A stretch of DNA of 35,998 bases, taken from assembly GCA_964650695.1 (NCBI GenBank), contig CAZYVA010000011.1:1-35998 (forward strand), given 5' to 3'. This document shows, piece after piece, positions 9,205 through 16,731 of this stretch (position 1 is the stretch's first letter; each line of letters opens with the position of its first letter). Position numbers and translations under genes: made by a program. Source of the stretch: CAZYVA01 sp964650695 (GTDB lineage: Bacteria; Bacillota; Clostridia; Lachnospirales; Lachnospiraceae). The notes under the pieces were generated by a model, which saw only the letters and a program-made list of their open reading frames with translations, had not been told where the DNA came from and made no database searches.

Positions 9205-9237
9205 TTAATCTGTGTCCATTCGTTACTATTCACGGTA

Positions 9238-9368
9238 GGAACGCCCCTTTCCTGGGCATTCCATGAGAATGTGATGCAAAATTTATTCAAATCTGCTTCC
9301 CAGATGGGATTTTGCACTCCCGGATCATGTTCTTACGGCCTCAGCGGCAGGCGCTTCGGCCTGTGCTG
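9238..9368 (-). other. Two hairpins in the long fliE-fliF spacer
   Basis: The 179-base gap between fliE and fliF holds two inverted repeats. One pairs 9238-9246 with 9254-9262 (9 bp with one G-U on the mRNA strand). The other pairs 9342-9345 and 9348-9352 with 9359-9363 and 9365-9368 around a six-base loop. Neither is followed by a T-run. They may set mRNA stability or slow fliF translation. Confidence 0.45.
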
Positions 9369-9383
9369 GACAGTTGCAAATTT

Positions 9384-9698
9384 TTACAAAGAAATATTCA
9401 TCAGCCCATTGTATGCCTCTACCGCTTTATTGCGCAGGGACACAAGCAGATCGATCGAAAGCTGCGCCTCCGACGCGGCAATCGTAACCGAATGCGGGTC
9501 GTCAATCTGCCCGGTCGCCAAGAGGTATTCCTGATTCTCAAGGTTCCTCTCCGACGTCTCAGCAGCGCTGATCGCCTCTGTGAACATATCCTTAAACACA
9601 GAACCCGTCGTATCTAAAACAGACGATACGCCCTCCAATGCTGTAATCCCGTTTTCCCCGAAAGCCCATGGCTGGATCGGTGTGATGAAATCCGCCAT
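9384..9698 (-). CDS. fliE: Flagellar hook-basal body protein FliE
   Basis: A 104-residue protein that joins the MS ring to the rod and is the first substrate exported. The C-terminal half shows the family pattern: FKDMFTEAISAAETSERNLE, then LLATGQIDDPHSVTIAASEA and the closing VEAYNGLMNISL. The start ATG 9698 is preceded by AGGAGGG. It directly follows flgB with a 64-base spacer, although flgC normally stands between them. Length is normal for FliE. Confidence 0.95.
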   Translation of the reverse strand: MADFITPIQPWAFGENGITALEGVSSVLDTTGSVFKDMFTEAISAAETSERNLENQEYLLATGQIDDPHSVTIAASEAQLSIDLLVSLRNKAVEAYNGLMNISL

Positions 9699-9762
9699 TG
9701 TCCAACCCTCCTTTTCTGCGTGCGCCAGGGCACGAAAAATCTTCTAATATACACACAAAGAA

Positions 9763-10155
9763 CTAACCCTTGATAACGGAAGAAAGGCGAGAAACATCGC
9801 TTTTCACCGCCTGTATCTCATACTGGTACTGGATTGCCGCCCGGGTCAGCTCCGCCTGTTCCGTGTCCAGTACCACCCCGTTTTCATCCAGCCGCGCAGT
9901 GTCCGGGTCAGACTCCTTTACCTGCCACACGCTGCTTTTCGTCGCGTCCCTGACCGCCTCGCGGCTGCCGGACGCTGCTTGCAGCTTTGCGCGGAACGCA
10001 TCCTCAAAATCCACATACTTTGCCTTGTAGCCCGGCGTGTCCACATTCGCAATATTCTCCGACGTCACGGATTCCTTTTCCCAAAGGTAATCCAACGCTT
10101 TTTCCCCAACCAGAAGGTTGTTCCCAAAAATCGAGCTTAAAGAACTGATAGCCAT
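9763..10155 (-). CDS. flgB: Flagellar basal-body rod protein FlgB
   Basis: A 130-residue proximal rod subunit and the first gene of the fla operon. The open frame extends to 10269, but ATG 10155 (MAISSLSSIFGNN) has AAGGAGG nine bases upstream. The signature SVTSENIANVDTPGYKAKYV lies at about residues 29-48, where the D-T-P form is typical of FlgB rather than FlgC. The C-terminus AIQYQYEIQAVKSDVSRLSS also fits FlgB. It is not fused to FlgC, and no FlgC frame follows. Two tandem promoters precede it. Confidence 0.94.
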   Translation of the reverse strand: MAISSLSSIFGNNLLVGEKALDYLWEKESVTSENIANVDTPGYKAKYVDFEDAFRAKLQAASGSREAVRDATKSSVWQVKESDPDTARLDENGVVLDTEQAELTRAAIQYQYEIQAVKSDVSRLSSVIKG

Positions 10156-10359
10156 AAATACTGCCCTCCTTCCTATAAGTAAAACCCCGTCCCGGATCCC
10201 CGCCATGCAGAAAAGCTGCTTCCATAGCCGGAAAGAGAAAACAAAACAATGCCCTGCATCTTGCTGCAAGGCAATACCCCTCCCCCTAGCAGCAATCGTC
10301 CAACCATATATTCCGGATGTTTTATTCTGCTATTGCTTACGGAAACCAAAGATAGAAAT

Positions 10360-10389
10360 ATTATAACACTTTTCCTGCCAGGTTTTCAA
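10360..10389 (-). promoter_or_regulatory. Promoter P2 of the flgB operon
   Basis: On the minus strand a TTGAAA -35 (10384-10389) and TATAAT -10 (10360-10365) are separated by 18 bases, about 205 bases before the flgB start. This is a sigma-A-like site. Confidence 0.7.
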
Positions 10390-10450
10390 CACCTAAAACC
10401 CTGTAAAATACTTTTTTCACAATTTTTCACATTTTTGAAAACTCAATCTT

Positions 10451-10480
10451 ATACTACCATACCGTTTTTTTGCTTGTCAA
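10451..10480 (-). promoter_or_regulatory. Promoter P1 of the flgB operon
   Basis: On the minus strand TTGACA (10475-10480) and TAGTAT (10451-10456) are separated by 18 bases. It lies upstream of P2 and just after the transglutaminase gene. Two TTTTTCACA copies at 10413-10421 and 10423-10431 lie between P1 and P2. The 370-base gap 10156-10525 holds only these promoters and the flgB leader. Confidence 0.65.
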
Positions 10481-10525
10481 GTTGGCCAGGCAAGCATAGA
10501 TCAGGACGAAGTACACTTTTTGACA

Positions 10526-11737
10526 TTACTCATACTGCCAGTAAATCACAATTTTATTCAATTCATCCTCGTCAAAATAACTGTACTTTACTTCCGGCAG
10601 GCCGTAAAGCGAAGCCAGATTCTGCGCTGCCTGGCTAATGACGCCATTGAAAAGGCTTTCCTTCGCTTTTTCATAAGATTCACTGTCGGCAAACTTAAAT
10701 ACCGTAGGATTATCCCCATTGGAAATCGTGTCATTCATTTTCTGCAGCGCCGTCTGCTCATCATAACTATAGTAATACATCTGGTTCACAACATAATAGT
10801 TGGCGTCCATGCTGGTGCAGGCTGGAAGCTCTGTATCCGAATCGGGGATGTGGGTGCGGAACAGTTCCGTATCATCACAACACATATAGTCATAGCTCAC
10901 ATCGCCCAGATCCATCATCTGGTCCTGGGACAGAAATACTGGATCTCCCCACGTCGCGTCCACATAGTAATACTGCCCGTCACACATAACCAGGTTCCAC
11001 GCATGGTTTTCCCCTTCCACCGTTTTCCCGGTCACATATGTACAAAATACACCCAGCTTTTCAAGAAGGTACTGGACCGCCTTGGAATAGCCCGCGCACA
11101 CGGAACGCTTCGCCACGAAGACACTGTAAATATTCTGGTTATCCTCAGCTTCCGCGTCATATTCTACAGTATCCACAATATAGTCAAACACATACAAAAT
11201 CTTGTCGTAATCGGACGCCGATGCATCGATCCCCTCCAGGGCATACCCCGCCCTCGTCTCAATCTCCCCCTGCATTTTCTGCCGTTGCTCCAATGGATAC
11301 TGGTATTCCGGCTCCAGCACGGTGTAAGGCTCCTCGCCTTCAAAGGACGTCGCCTTTGCCGTCCCGTCGCACCAGAACAAGCCCGGCTCATCCTTCAAAA
11401 CACAGGTCAAGAGCTCATTGGCGCGCCCCGCGTCTGAGCAATGCAGATAAATCTCGTCCTTCTGGTCCTGAAGCCCTTGAAGGATCTCCTGGTAGGCTGT
11501 CTTTTCTTCCTCCGCCAACTGGCCGTAATAATATTTCTGCGCCGGCTGCTCTTTTGGAAGTTCCACCTCCTGATAGGGGATCTCCGGCGCCAGCCCTTCT
11601 TCCACCTTTGTCTGGATATTCTCTTTATTCAGATAAAAATATAACGCACAAAGAAGAAGCAGCGCCCAGATCAACGCGTATAACGCTGTCTCCAGGCATC
11701 CTTTTTTCTTCCTCCGTCTCCTTCGCTGATTTCCCAT
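10526..11737 (-). CDS. Membrane-anchored transglutaminase-like domain protein
   Basis: A 403-residue protein with a very basic N-terminus (GNQRRRRRKKKG) and one membrane segment at about residues 17-36, so the rest is probably outside the cell. The transglutaminase-core triad is visible: Cys in KRSVCAGYSKA (about 214), His in GENHAWNLV (about 245) and Asp in YYVDATWGDP (about 260). Such proteins in Clostridia may act as proteases or cross-linking enzymes on surface or wall proteins; the substrate is unknown. The frame begins at GTG 11767, but ATG 11737 is chosen because GGGAGGG precedes it by about 11 bases. It lies upstream of the fla promoters on the same strand. No functional link to motility is evident. 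Confidence 0.82.
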   Translation of the reverse strand: MGNQRRRRRKKKGCLETALYALIWALLLLCALYFYLNKENIQTKVEEGLAPEIPYQEVELPKEQPAQKYYYGQLAEEEKTAYQEILQGLQDQKDEIYLHCSDAGRANELLTCVLKDEPGLFWCDGTAKATSFEGEEPYTVLEPEYQYPLEQRQKMQGEIETRAGYALEGIDASASDYDKILYVFDYIVDTVEYDAEAEDNQNIYSVFVAKRSVCAGYSKAVQYLLEKLGVFCTYVTGKTVEGENHAWNLVMCDGQYYYVDATWGDPVFLSQDQMMDLGDVSYDYMCCDDTELFRTHIPDSDTELPACTSMDANYYVVNQMYYYSYDEQTALQKMNDTISNGDNPTVFKFADSESYEKAKESLFNGVISQAAQNLASLYGLPEVKYSYFDEDELNKIVIYWQYE

Positions 11738-11754
11738 GGACAAACGGACCCTCC

Positions 11755-11840
11755 CGGCTCCCCGCACCCCTTACGGGGCGCGACGGGCTAAGTTTCATTG
11801 CACCCCCACCGATGCCGCGCCAGCGCCTTGGCACGAAAGC
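11755..11840. repeat. Dispersed intergenic repeat, copy B
   Basis: A G/C-rich palindromic stretch (CCCCTTACGGGG core) is followed by CGGGCTAAGTTTCAT. Bases 11758-11798 match 24,221-24,261 at about 34 of 41 positions counted by eye. It lies directly before the transglutaminase gene. On the minus strand both copies read as a short frame starting with M(K/E)LSP, which is probably not a gene. Confidence 0.65.
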
Positions 11841-11861
11841 TGGGGAAAACTTATAAAAGCC

Positions 11862-11894
11862 TCCGTAACTGTAAAGATACGGAACAGTTACGGA
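11862..11894. promoter_or_regulatory. 11-bp inverted repeat between divergent genes
   Basis: A perfect inverted repeat (TCCGTAACTGT at 11862-11872, ACAGTTACGGA at 11884-11894) with an 11-base centre lies between the transglutaminase gene and the XRE gene. It could be an operator or the end of the neighbouring repeat. The 394-base gap 11738-12131 contains this, repeat copy B and the XRE promoter. Confidence 0.5.
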
Positions 11895-12078
11895 CATTCT
11901 ACCACAGATATTTTTTAGAATCCATCTGAATTTCAGGATGTAGGGACCAGATGAATGAAACTTTTAAGCGGCTATTCTTTATAAAGGGTTTTTTAGTATA
12001 ATCCTATTAATGTTTGCTGATGCCCCTCATTTGCAGATTGCAGGGTCCTCAAGTCAAATATTGCAATACTTTTATATT

Positions 12079-12106
12079 TTGAAATTTCCCCTGGATGTTT
12101 TAGAAT
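12079..12106 (+). promoter_or_regulatory. Promoter of the XRE regulator gene
   Basis: TTGAAA (12079-12084) and TAGAAT (12101-12106) are separated by 16 bases and lie 25 bases before the ATG, with AAGGAG at 12119-12124. Confidence 0.65.
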
Positions 12107-12131
12107 ATATGGGACAATAAGGAGTTTCGAT

Positions 12132-12452
12132 ATGTTTGGAGACCAACTTCGGAAATTAAGGTTAGCGAACAATTTAAAGCAAGCGGAACTGGCACGTCGG
12201 ATTGGTGTAACAAAACAAAGTATCAGCAACTGGGAAAATGAAAATATCATGCCTTCCCTCGATATGGTAAAAAAAATATGCCAGACTTTCTCCTGCTCCG
12301 CTGATTATCTCCTGGAACTTGACGCCAAGAACGAATTTTCGATTGAAATCAACGACTTATCGGTAACTCAGATTGCTCATATCCGCAATATTGTTACGGA
12401 CTATCAAGCACTGAACCAATCCCTCTTAAAATCCCACCCAAAAAACATTTAA
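12132..12452 (+). CDS. XRE-family helix-turn-helix transcriptional regulator
   Basis: A 106-residue DNA-binding protein. The Cro/C1-type HTH fills residues about 6-60, with QAELARRIGVTKQSISNWEN as the turn and recognition helix and SADYLLEL closing the domain. The C-terminal 40 residues are short and helical, perhaps for dimerisation, with no sensing domain. The start is supported by AAGGAG seven bases upstream. It is transcribed away from the transglutaminase gene and toward the helicase gene. The target is unknown; the inverted repeat at 11862-11894 is a candidate operator. Confidence 0.88.
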   Translation: MFGDQLRKLRLANNLKQAELARRIGVTKQSISNWENENIMPSLDMVKKICQTFSCSADYLLELDAKNEFSIEINDLSVTQIAHIRNIVTDYQALNQSLLKSHPKNI

Positions 12453-12635
12453 ACCGTGTTCTGCGGAAGTTTTGTTTTGCCGTCCGCAGGATGTTACCAT
12501 CCCTTTTTGAGGGCAATCGTTCTCCGCAATATCATATTTTTTTCAAATGCTTTACCAAAATCTAGCAGCATTCTGTTTATTTTCTTCTCAGCGCCAACTC
12601 ACATGTGCTGTCAATATTGCCGGAAAAGATTGTTT

Positions 12636-12682
12636 AGAGTTAAAAAAGAGTTCCGCGTAAAACGGGACTCTTTTTTAACTCT
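12636..12682. terminator. Two-way intrinsic terminator
   Basis: A 20-bp stem with a single mismatch (12636-12655 with 12663-12682, 7-base loop) is flanked by A-runs and T-runs, so it can end transcription from the XRE gene on the plus strand and from the helicase gene on the minus strand. The 354-base gap 12453-12806 holds this and a 7-bp hairpin just after the XRE gene (CTGCGGA paired with TCCGCAG); I see nothing else there. Confidence 0.85.
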
Positions 12683-12806
12683 GTCATCTTTTGTATCTTA
12701 GACGCTTTTTTCTTTTGTATAGCTGTATTGTACCATGCCGTCCGACAAAAAACAACGGGTTTTGCGTTTTTGATCCAGCCATTTCTTTCCATTTTCTGCA
12801 CCTTTC

Positions 12807-15248
12807 TCACTGTCCCCGTCCCTTCCAGAAACCGGCGATCAAATCCCCAGCCGTCGAAAGCCTGCATTCCTTCCAGCCATCCCATTCCCTCGGAAAGACC
12901 TCCTGGCACCGCCGTTCCCGGAAGCGCCCGTCCAAAAGCAGCACGACCCCTTCGTCCTCGTCCGTGCGGATCACGCGGCCGGCAGCCTGCAGCACCTTGT
13001 TCATTCCCGGATATAAATAGGCATAATCAAATCCGCAAAGCCCACGGCTGTCAAAATAAGTTTTTAAAAGTTCCCTCTCCCGGCACACCTGCGGCAGCCC
13101 GGTCCCAACAATCACCGCGCCGATCAGCCGGTCCCTGGAAAGATCGATCCCTTCAGAAAAAATACCGCCCATCACGCAGAAACCCACCAGGCTTCCTTCC
13201 CTCTCTTCCTCAAAATTCTCAAGGAAAATTTCTCTCGCTGGCTCCGACATGGACGGGGACTGCATGACGCATTCTATGCCAGCCCCACCCTCCTCTTCAT
13301 CCAGCAGCGCCAAAAACTGCCCGTACACTTCTTCCATAAAATGGTACGACGGAAAGAACGCCATATAATTCCCTTTCCTGCTCTGCGCCACTTTCAGGAT
13401 ATAACAGGCATACTTCCGATACATAGCCTCTGTACGCAAGGTGAATTTTGTACTCACATCCGTCCCGACTAAAAGCAGGCGCTTGGAAACATCAAAAGGC
13501 GAATGGGCATAAACCGCATAATCCTCTTTTCCCGTAGACAGTAATTTTTTATAGTAATGGATCGGCAGTAAGGTTGCGGAAAAAAATATAGCGCTGTTTC
13601 CCTTATCCAGATATTCTTTCAGGTTTTTGGCCGGGTTCACGCAGAACAAACATAATTTAAACCGCCCGCTTTTTTCCAGTTCCGAGTAAATCAGGTAATT
13701 TTCGTCTAATCTATCATAAATACTCAGAAACATCCGCACATCAAAATAGAAATCCAGGAATTCTTTCTGGGCGTCCGCATCCCAAACCTCCTTCTGGGCG
13801 TCTTTCTGACCGGAAAGGACCAAGGGCTTCCACTGCCCGTCTCTTTTTTGGGAAACCGTATCCAGGAATTTCTCCATGCCAGCCATCAGGCTTGCCAGCT
13901 TCAGATAGACCTGCGGGATGCTGTCAAGGATCTGGTAATCCTCACATTCCCTTTTCAAAGCCAGCAGAGATTTGTTGCAATCGTCCAGCTTCCCCGCCAG
14001 CTTTGCATCCTGTTTCTTGATCTTTTTTTTGATTTTAAGGAAATCTTCTTTATATAGGGCTGCGCTGTACATTTCCCGGCCGCGTTCGACCAGATTGTGC
14101 GCTTCATCGATCAAAAACAAATAATCCCCGCGGACCCCTTCCCCGAAAAAACGCCTCAGGTGTGCATTGGGGTCAAACACGTAATTGTAATCACAGATCA
14201 CGGCATCCACCCATATCGATACATCCAGGCTCATCTCATAAGGGCATACGTTCCATTTTGCCGCCTGCTCCTCTAAAACCTTCCGGTTCATCTCGTCGGT
14301 CGAGCTTAAAAGCTCGTACACCGCATCGTTCACCCGGTCAAAATGCCCTTTTGCGTAAGGGCAGGCGGACGGGTTGCAGTCCGCCTCTTCACAGAAACAC
14401 ATTTTTTCCTTCGCCGTCAGCACCAGCACTTTCATCCGGAGCGCCTGTGCTTTCAAAAGCTCAAATGCCTGCCACGCGGCAGTACGGGTGATGGTTTTTG
14501 CGGTCAGGTAAAAAATCTTTTCCCCCAGCCCTTCCCCAACCGCCTTGACTGCCGGAAATACAGTTGCTATCGTCTTGCCCACGCCGGTGGGCGCCTGGAT
14601 AAACAGCTTTTTCTTCCGGAGGATCGTTTTATATACGGAAACCGCCAATTCCTTTTGCCCGTCCCGGTAAGCAAATGGAAATCCAACCCCTTTGATGGAC
14701 GCGTCCCTTTTCTTCTTCCACTGGATCTCGTACCGGGCCCATTTCTCGTATTTGCCAGCCAGTTCAAAAAACCATCGGCTTAATTCTTCCAGTTGGTAAA
14801 CATACTGGAACCGCTTAACCTCCTCTGTTTCCATATGGCAGTAGGTCATCTGGACCCCGATTTGGGCGAGTCCCTTCTGGCTGGCATAAATATAGGCATA
14901 GCATCTTGCCTGCGCAAGGTGTACCTCCAGAGGCTCCGTCAGAGAGTCCAAATCTTTGGCCGTACCTTTGATCTCATCGACCACAATCCCGCTTTTCGTC
15001 TCGATGATCCCGTCGGCGCGCCCCTCCAGCAGGATGTCAAACCCCTTACAGGGGAGCCTGTATTTCAAGCTCACTTCCGCATGGTATCCCGCCCCCATCC
15101 GCCGCTGTATTTTCCGATGGAGCATCCCGCCCAACAACATCGCGTCCTTATCCGCCGCCGCTATTCGGTTGTCAATATCGCCGCTTCGAAGAATAAACTC
15201 GACAAGGCTGCGCACGGAAATACGCACGGTAGGTCTGTTTTGTTCCAT
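12807..15248 (-). CDS. Cas4/RecB-like nuclease fused to an XPD/DinG-like iron-sulfur helicase
   Basis: An 813-residue DNA repair-type enzyme. Residues about 40-120 look like a PD-(D/E)XK nuclease: His44 in GMLHRKIQ, Asp79 in GRADGI, Glu92 and Lys94 in VDEIKGT, and Gln113-x3-Tyr117 in QARCYAY. The helicase starts near 190: Walker A APTGVGKT (219-226), a Cys cluster (C284, C286, C291, C296, then C335) that could hold an Fe-S cluster as in XPD and DinG, and a DEAH box (381-384). The C-terminal helicase half includes AIFFSATLLP, and near the end QAAGRVIRTDEDEG with the motif VI arginines. The start ATG 15248 is 63 bases after ridA. The substrate is unknown; DinG relatives unwind 5'-to-3' and resolve R-loops or forks. 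Domain assignments are by motif reading. Confidence 0.87.
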   Translation of the reverse strand: MEQNRPTVRISVRSLVEFILRSGDIDNRIAAADKDAMLLGGMLHRKIQRRMGAGYHAEVSLKYRLPCKGFDILLEGRADGIIETKSGIVVDEIKGTAKDLDSLTEPLEVHLAQARCYAYIYASQKGLAQIGVQMTYCHMETEEVKRFQYVYQLEELSRWFFELAGKYEKWARYEIQWKKKRDASIKGVGFPFAYRDGQKELAVSVYKTILRKKKLFIQAPTGVGKTIATVFPAVKAVGEGLGEKIFYLTAKTITRTAAWQAFELLKAQALRMKVLVLTAKEKMCFCEEADCNPSACPYAKGHFDRVNDAVYELLSSTDEMNRKVLEEQAAKWNVCPYEMSLDVSIWVDAVICDYNYVFDPNAHLRRFFGEGVRGDYLFLIDEAHNLVERGREMYSAALYKEDFLKIKKKIKKQDAKLAGKLDDCNKSLLALKRECEDYQILDSIPQVYLKLASLMAGMEKFLDTVSQKRDGQWKPLVLSGQKDAQKEVWDADAQKEFLDFYFDVRMFLSIYDRLDENYLIYSELEKSGRFKLCLFCVNPAKNLKEYLDKGNSAIFFSATLLPIHYYKKLLSTGKEDYAVYAHSPFDVSKRLLLVGTDVSTKFTLRTEAMYRKYACYILKVAQSRKGNYMAFFPSYHFMEEVYGQFLALLDEEEGGAGIECVMQSPSMSEPAREIFLENFEEEREGSLVGFCVMGGIFSEGIDLSRDRLIGAVIVGTGLPQVCRERELLKTYFDSRGLCGFDYAYLYPGMNKVLQAAGRVIRTDEDEGVVLLLDGRFRERRCQEVFPREWDGWKECRLSTAGDLIAGFWKGRGQ

Positions 15249-15311
15249 CCTGATACTCTTTCCCTGGCTTCGGCTTCGGCTTTCCCCTTCCAGAACCCCT
15301 CGATGGGATTT

Positions 15312-15686
15312 CTACTCTACAGCCGCTATGACCTCGATCTCGCAAAGTACGTTCTTTGGCAATGTCTTTACCGCCACACAGCTTCTGGCCGGTTTGGAAG
15401 TGAAATATTTTGCGTATGTTTCATTGAACGGGGCAAAATCGCCCATGTCAGCCAGAAAACAGGTGGTTTTGATCACCTTGTCAAAAGAACTCCCCGCCTC
15501 CTTCAAAATCTCTCCGATATTTTTACAAACCTGATCGGTCTGTCCCACTATATCCGCCGCTTCTACAGCATCCGTCGCAGGATCCACAGCAATCTGGCCT
15601 GCGGAATATAAAACCCCATTATGGACATATCCCTGTGAATAAGGTCCCAATGCCTTTGGCGCTTTTTCGGTTGATACTACTTTCAT
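15312..15686 (-). CDS. ridA: RidA family reactive imine/enamine deaminase
   Basis: A 124-residue trimeric enzyme that hydrolyses 2-aminoacrylate-type imines made by PLP enzymes such as serine dehydratase. Family motifs are present: KAPKALGPYSQGYVHNG near the start, YSAGQIAVDP, and SKPARSCVAVKTLPKNVLCE with the substrate-binding Arg in PARS and the Glu near the C-terminus. The frame extends upstream to 15782, but ATG 15686 has AGGAG just before it and gives normal family length. It may share a transcript with the helicase gene downstream. Confidence 0.94.
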   Translation of the reverse strand: MKVVSTEKAPKALGPYSQGYVHNGVLYSAGQIAVDPATDAVEAADIVGQTDQVCKNIGEILKEAGSSFDKVIKTTCFLADMGDFAPFNETYAKYFTSKPARSCVAVKTLPKNVLCEIEVIAAVE

Positions 15687-15868
15687 TTTCTGTCTCTCCT
15701 TTCTCATATGGTTAAAACAGGTTTGCCCGATATGTCCGTTTACGGCTGCGGGGCCCGTGTGGCATCCACATCCTGAATACACCGCAAAACCATAGCGGCA
15801 AACCTTCTTTCGAGGCTATTGTACTACAGGATAATCTGCATTGTCTAGTATGGAAAGGATATTTGCCC

Positions 15869-15896
15869 TTGAAAAACAACCCCCGCATGCTATAAT
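15869..15896 (+). promoter_or_regulatory. Strong extended -10 promoter before the palindromic element
   Basis: TTGAAA (15869-15874) and TGCTATAAT (-10 at 15891-15896) are separated by 16 bases. The expected start is near 15903, inside the left arm of the palindromic element that precedes the DUF4364 gene. Confidence 0.75.
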
Positions 15897-15897
15897 A

Positions 15898-16075
15898 TGA
15901 TGATACCAGGGTCAAGCATCCAAAAATCCGATGCAAGCTTGCTTGCAAGAGGATTGTTGGATGCTTGACCCGCCCAAAACATGAGAATTCAGCCATTTCC
16001 CGTAGAAAATGAGCGGAATTCGAATGTTTTGAGGCTTGCAGGTGTGCGTTAGCACGCAGCAAGCCGGTATCATCA
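15898..16075. repeat. Multi-hairpin palindromic element (cloverleaf-like layout)
   Basis: Ten-base terminal inverted repeats (TGATGATACC at 15898-15907 and GGTATCATCA at 16066-16075) enclose three hairpins. Arm 1 has a perfect 15-bp stem (15909-15923 with 15957-15971) plus an inner TGCAAG/CTTGCA stem. Arm 2 pairs 15976-15982 with 16024-16030 and 15985-15990 with 16016-16021. Arm 3 pairs 16033-16039 with 16059-16065 and has an inner 5-bp stem (16045-16049 with 16054-16058). It looks like a MITE-like repeat or a structured RNA leader. A long frame across it on the minus strand is taken as spurious. The 463-base gap 15687-16149 is mostly this element and its promoter. Confidence 0.75.
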
Positions 16076-16149
16076 GGGGTCAATGAATACGGTATAACGG
16101 GGATAGTGGTACAAGCGCAAGCACCCTGGGCCAGAAAAGGAGTAGGGCA

Positions 16150-16662
16150 GTGAAGCAGACGTTAAAATTATACAAAATCATGATCCTTTATATGCTTTCT
16201 AAGGTAGATTTCCCACTGACGACTTCCCAGATCTCCAGGTTTATCCTGGATGCGGGTTATACTACATATTTCAAGTTCCAGCAAGCTTTATCCGAGCTTT
16301 GCGAAAATGGGCTTTTATCAAAAGAATCCACACACAACCGTACCTTTTACCGTCTGACGGAGGACGGGGCGAAGGCTGTTTTATACTTGCAGGATGATAT
16401 CTCACCGGAGATCCGGAAAGATATCGATCGTTTTATCCGGGAAAAAAGGGTTGATTTCAAAAGCGAATGTTCGGTTAAAGCGGATTTCTTTCCGAATGAG
16501 AACGGCGAGTTTTCCGTCCGCTGCCAGGTGACGGAGCATGCAGCTCCTTTGGTGGATCTGACCTTATCTGTCCCCACAGAAACGCAGGCGCAAAAGCTTG
16601 CCAGCAACTGGCTTTCCAAAAGCGAGGAAATCTATGCGTTTATAATGGGAAAACTGCTGTAG
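16150..16662 (+). CDS. DUF4364 family protein, probable winged-helix regulator
   Basis: A 170-residue protein starting at GTG 16150, supported by AAGGAG seven bases upstream. The N-terminal 80 residues resemble a winged-helix domain (ILYMLSKVDFPLTTSQISRF, then ALSELCENGLLSKES and FYRLTEDGAKAVLYL), the pattern of the Clostridia DUF4364 family. The C-terminal half is a beta-rich domain. DNA binding is inferred from the fold and not proven. It sits 69 bases before the transporter pair on the same strand and may regulate it. Confidence 0.8.
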   Translation: MKQTLKLYKIMILYMLSKVDFPLTTSQISRFILDAGYTTYFKFQQALSELCENGLLSKESTHNRTFYRLTEDGAKAVLYLQDDISPEIRKDIDRFIREKRVDFKSECSVKADFFPNENGEFSVRCQVTEHAAPLVDLTLSVPTETQAQKLASNWLSKSEEIYAFIMGKLL

Positions 16663-16731
16663 GCGATGAAAGCGCCGGATCGTGTGCCCTTGCTTTTCCG
16701 TAAAATGAATCCCGCAGAAAGGAGTGGAACG

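Noticed and set aside
9699..9762. Intrinsic terminator between flgB and fliE
   Set aside because: A 5-bp stem (CGTGC/GCACG) occurs, but in the transcribed direction it is followed by AGAAAAGGAGG, the fliE ribosome site, and not by a T-run.
15712..16083. 123-codon minus-strand open frame across the palindromic element
   Set aside because: It consists mostly of inverted-repeat sequence, has no ribosome site, and overlaps the plus-strand promoter and the ridA leader. It is better explained as a chance frame in a repeat.
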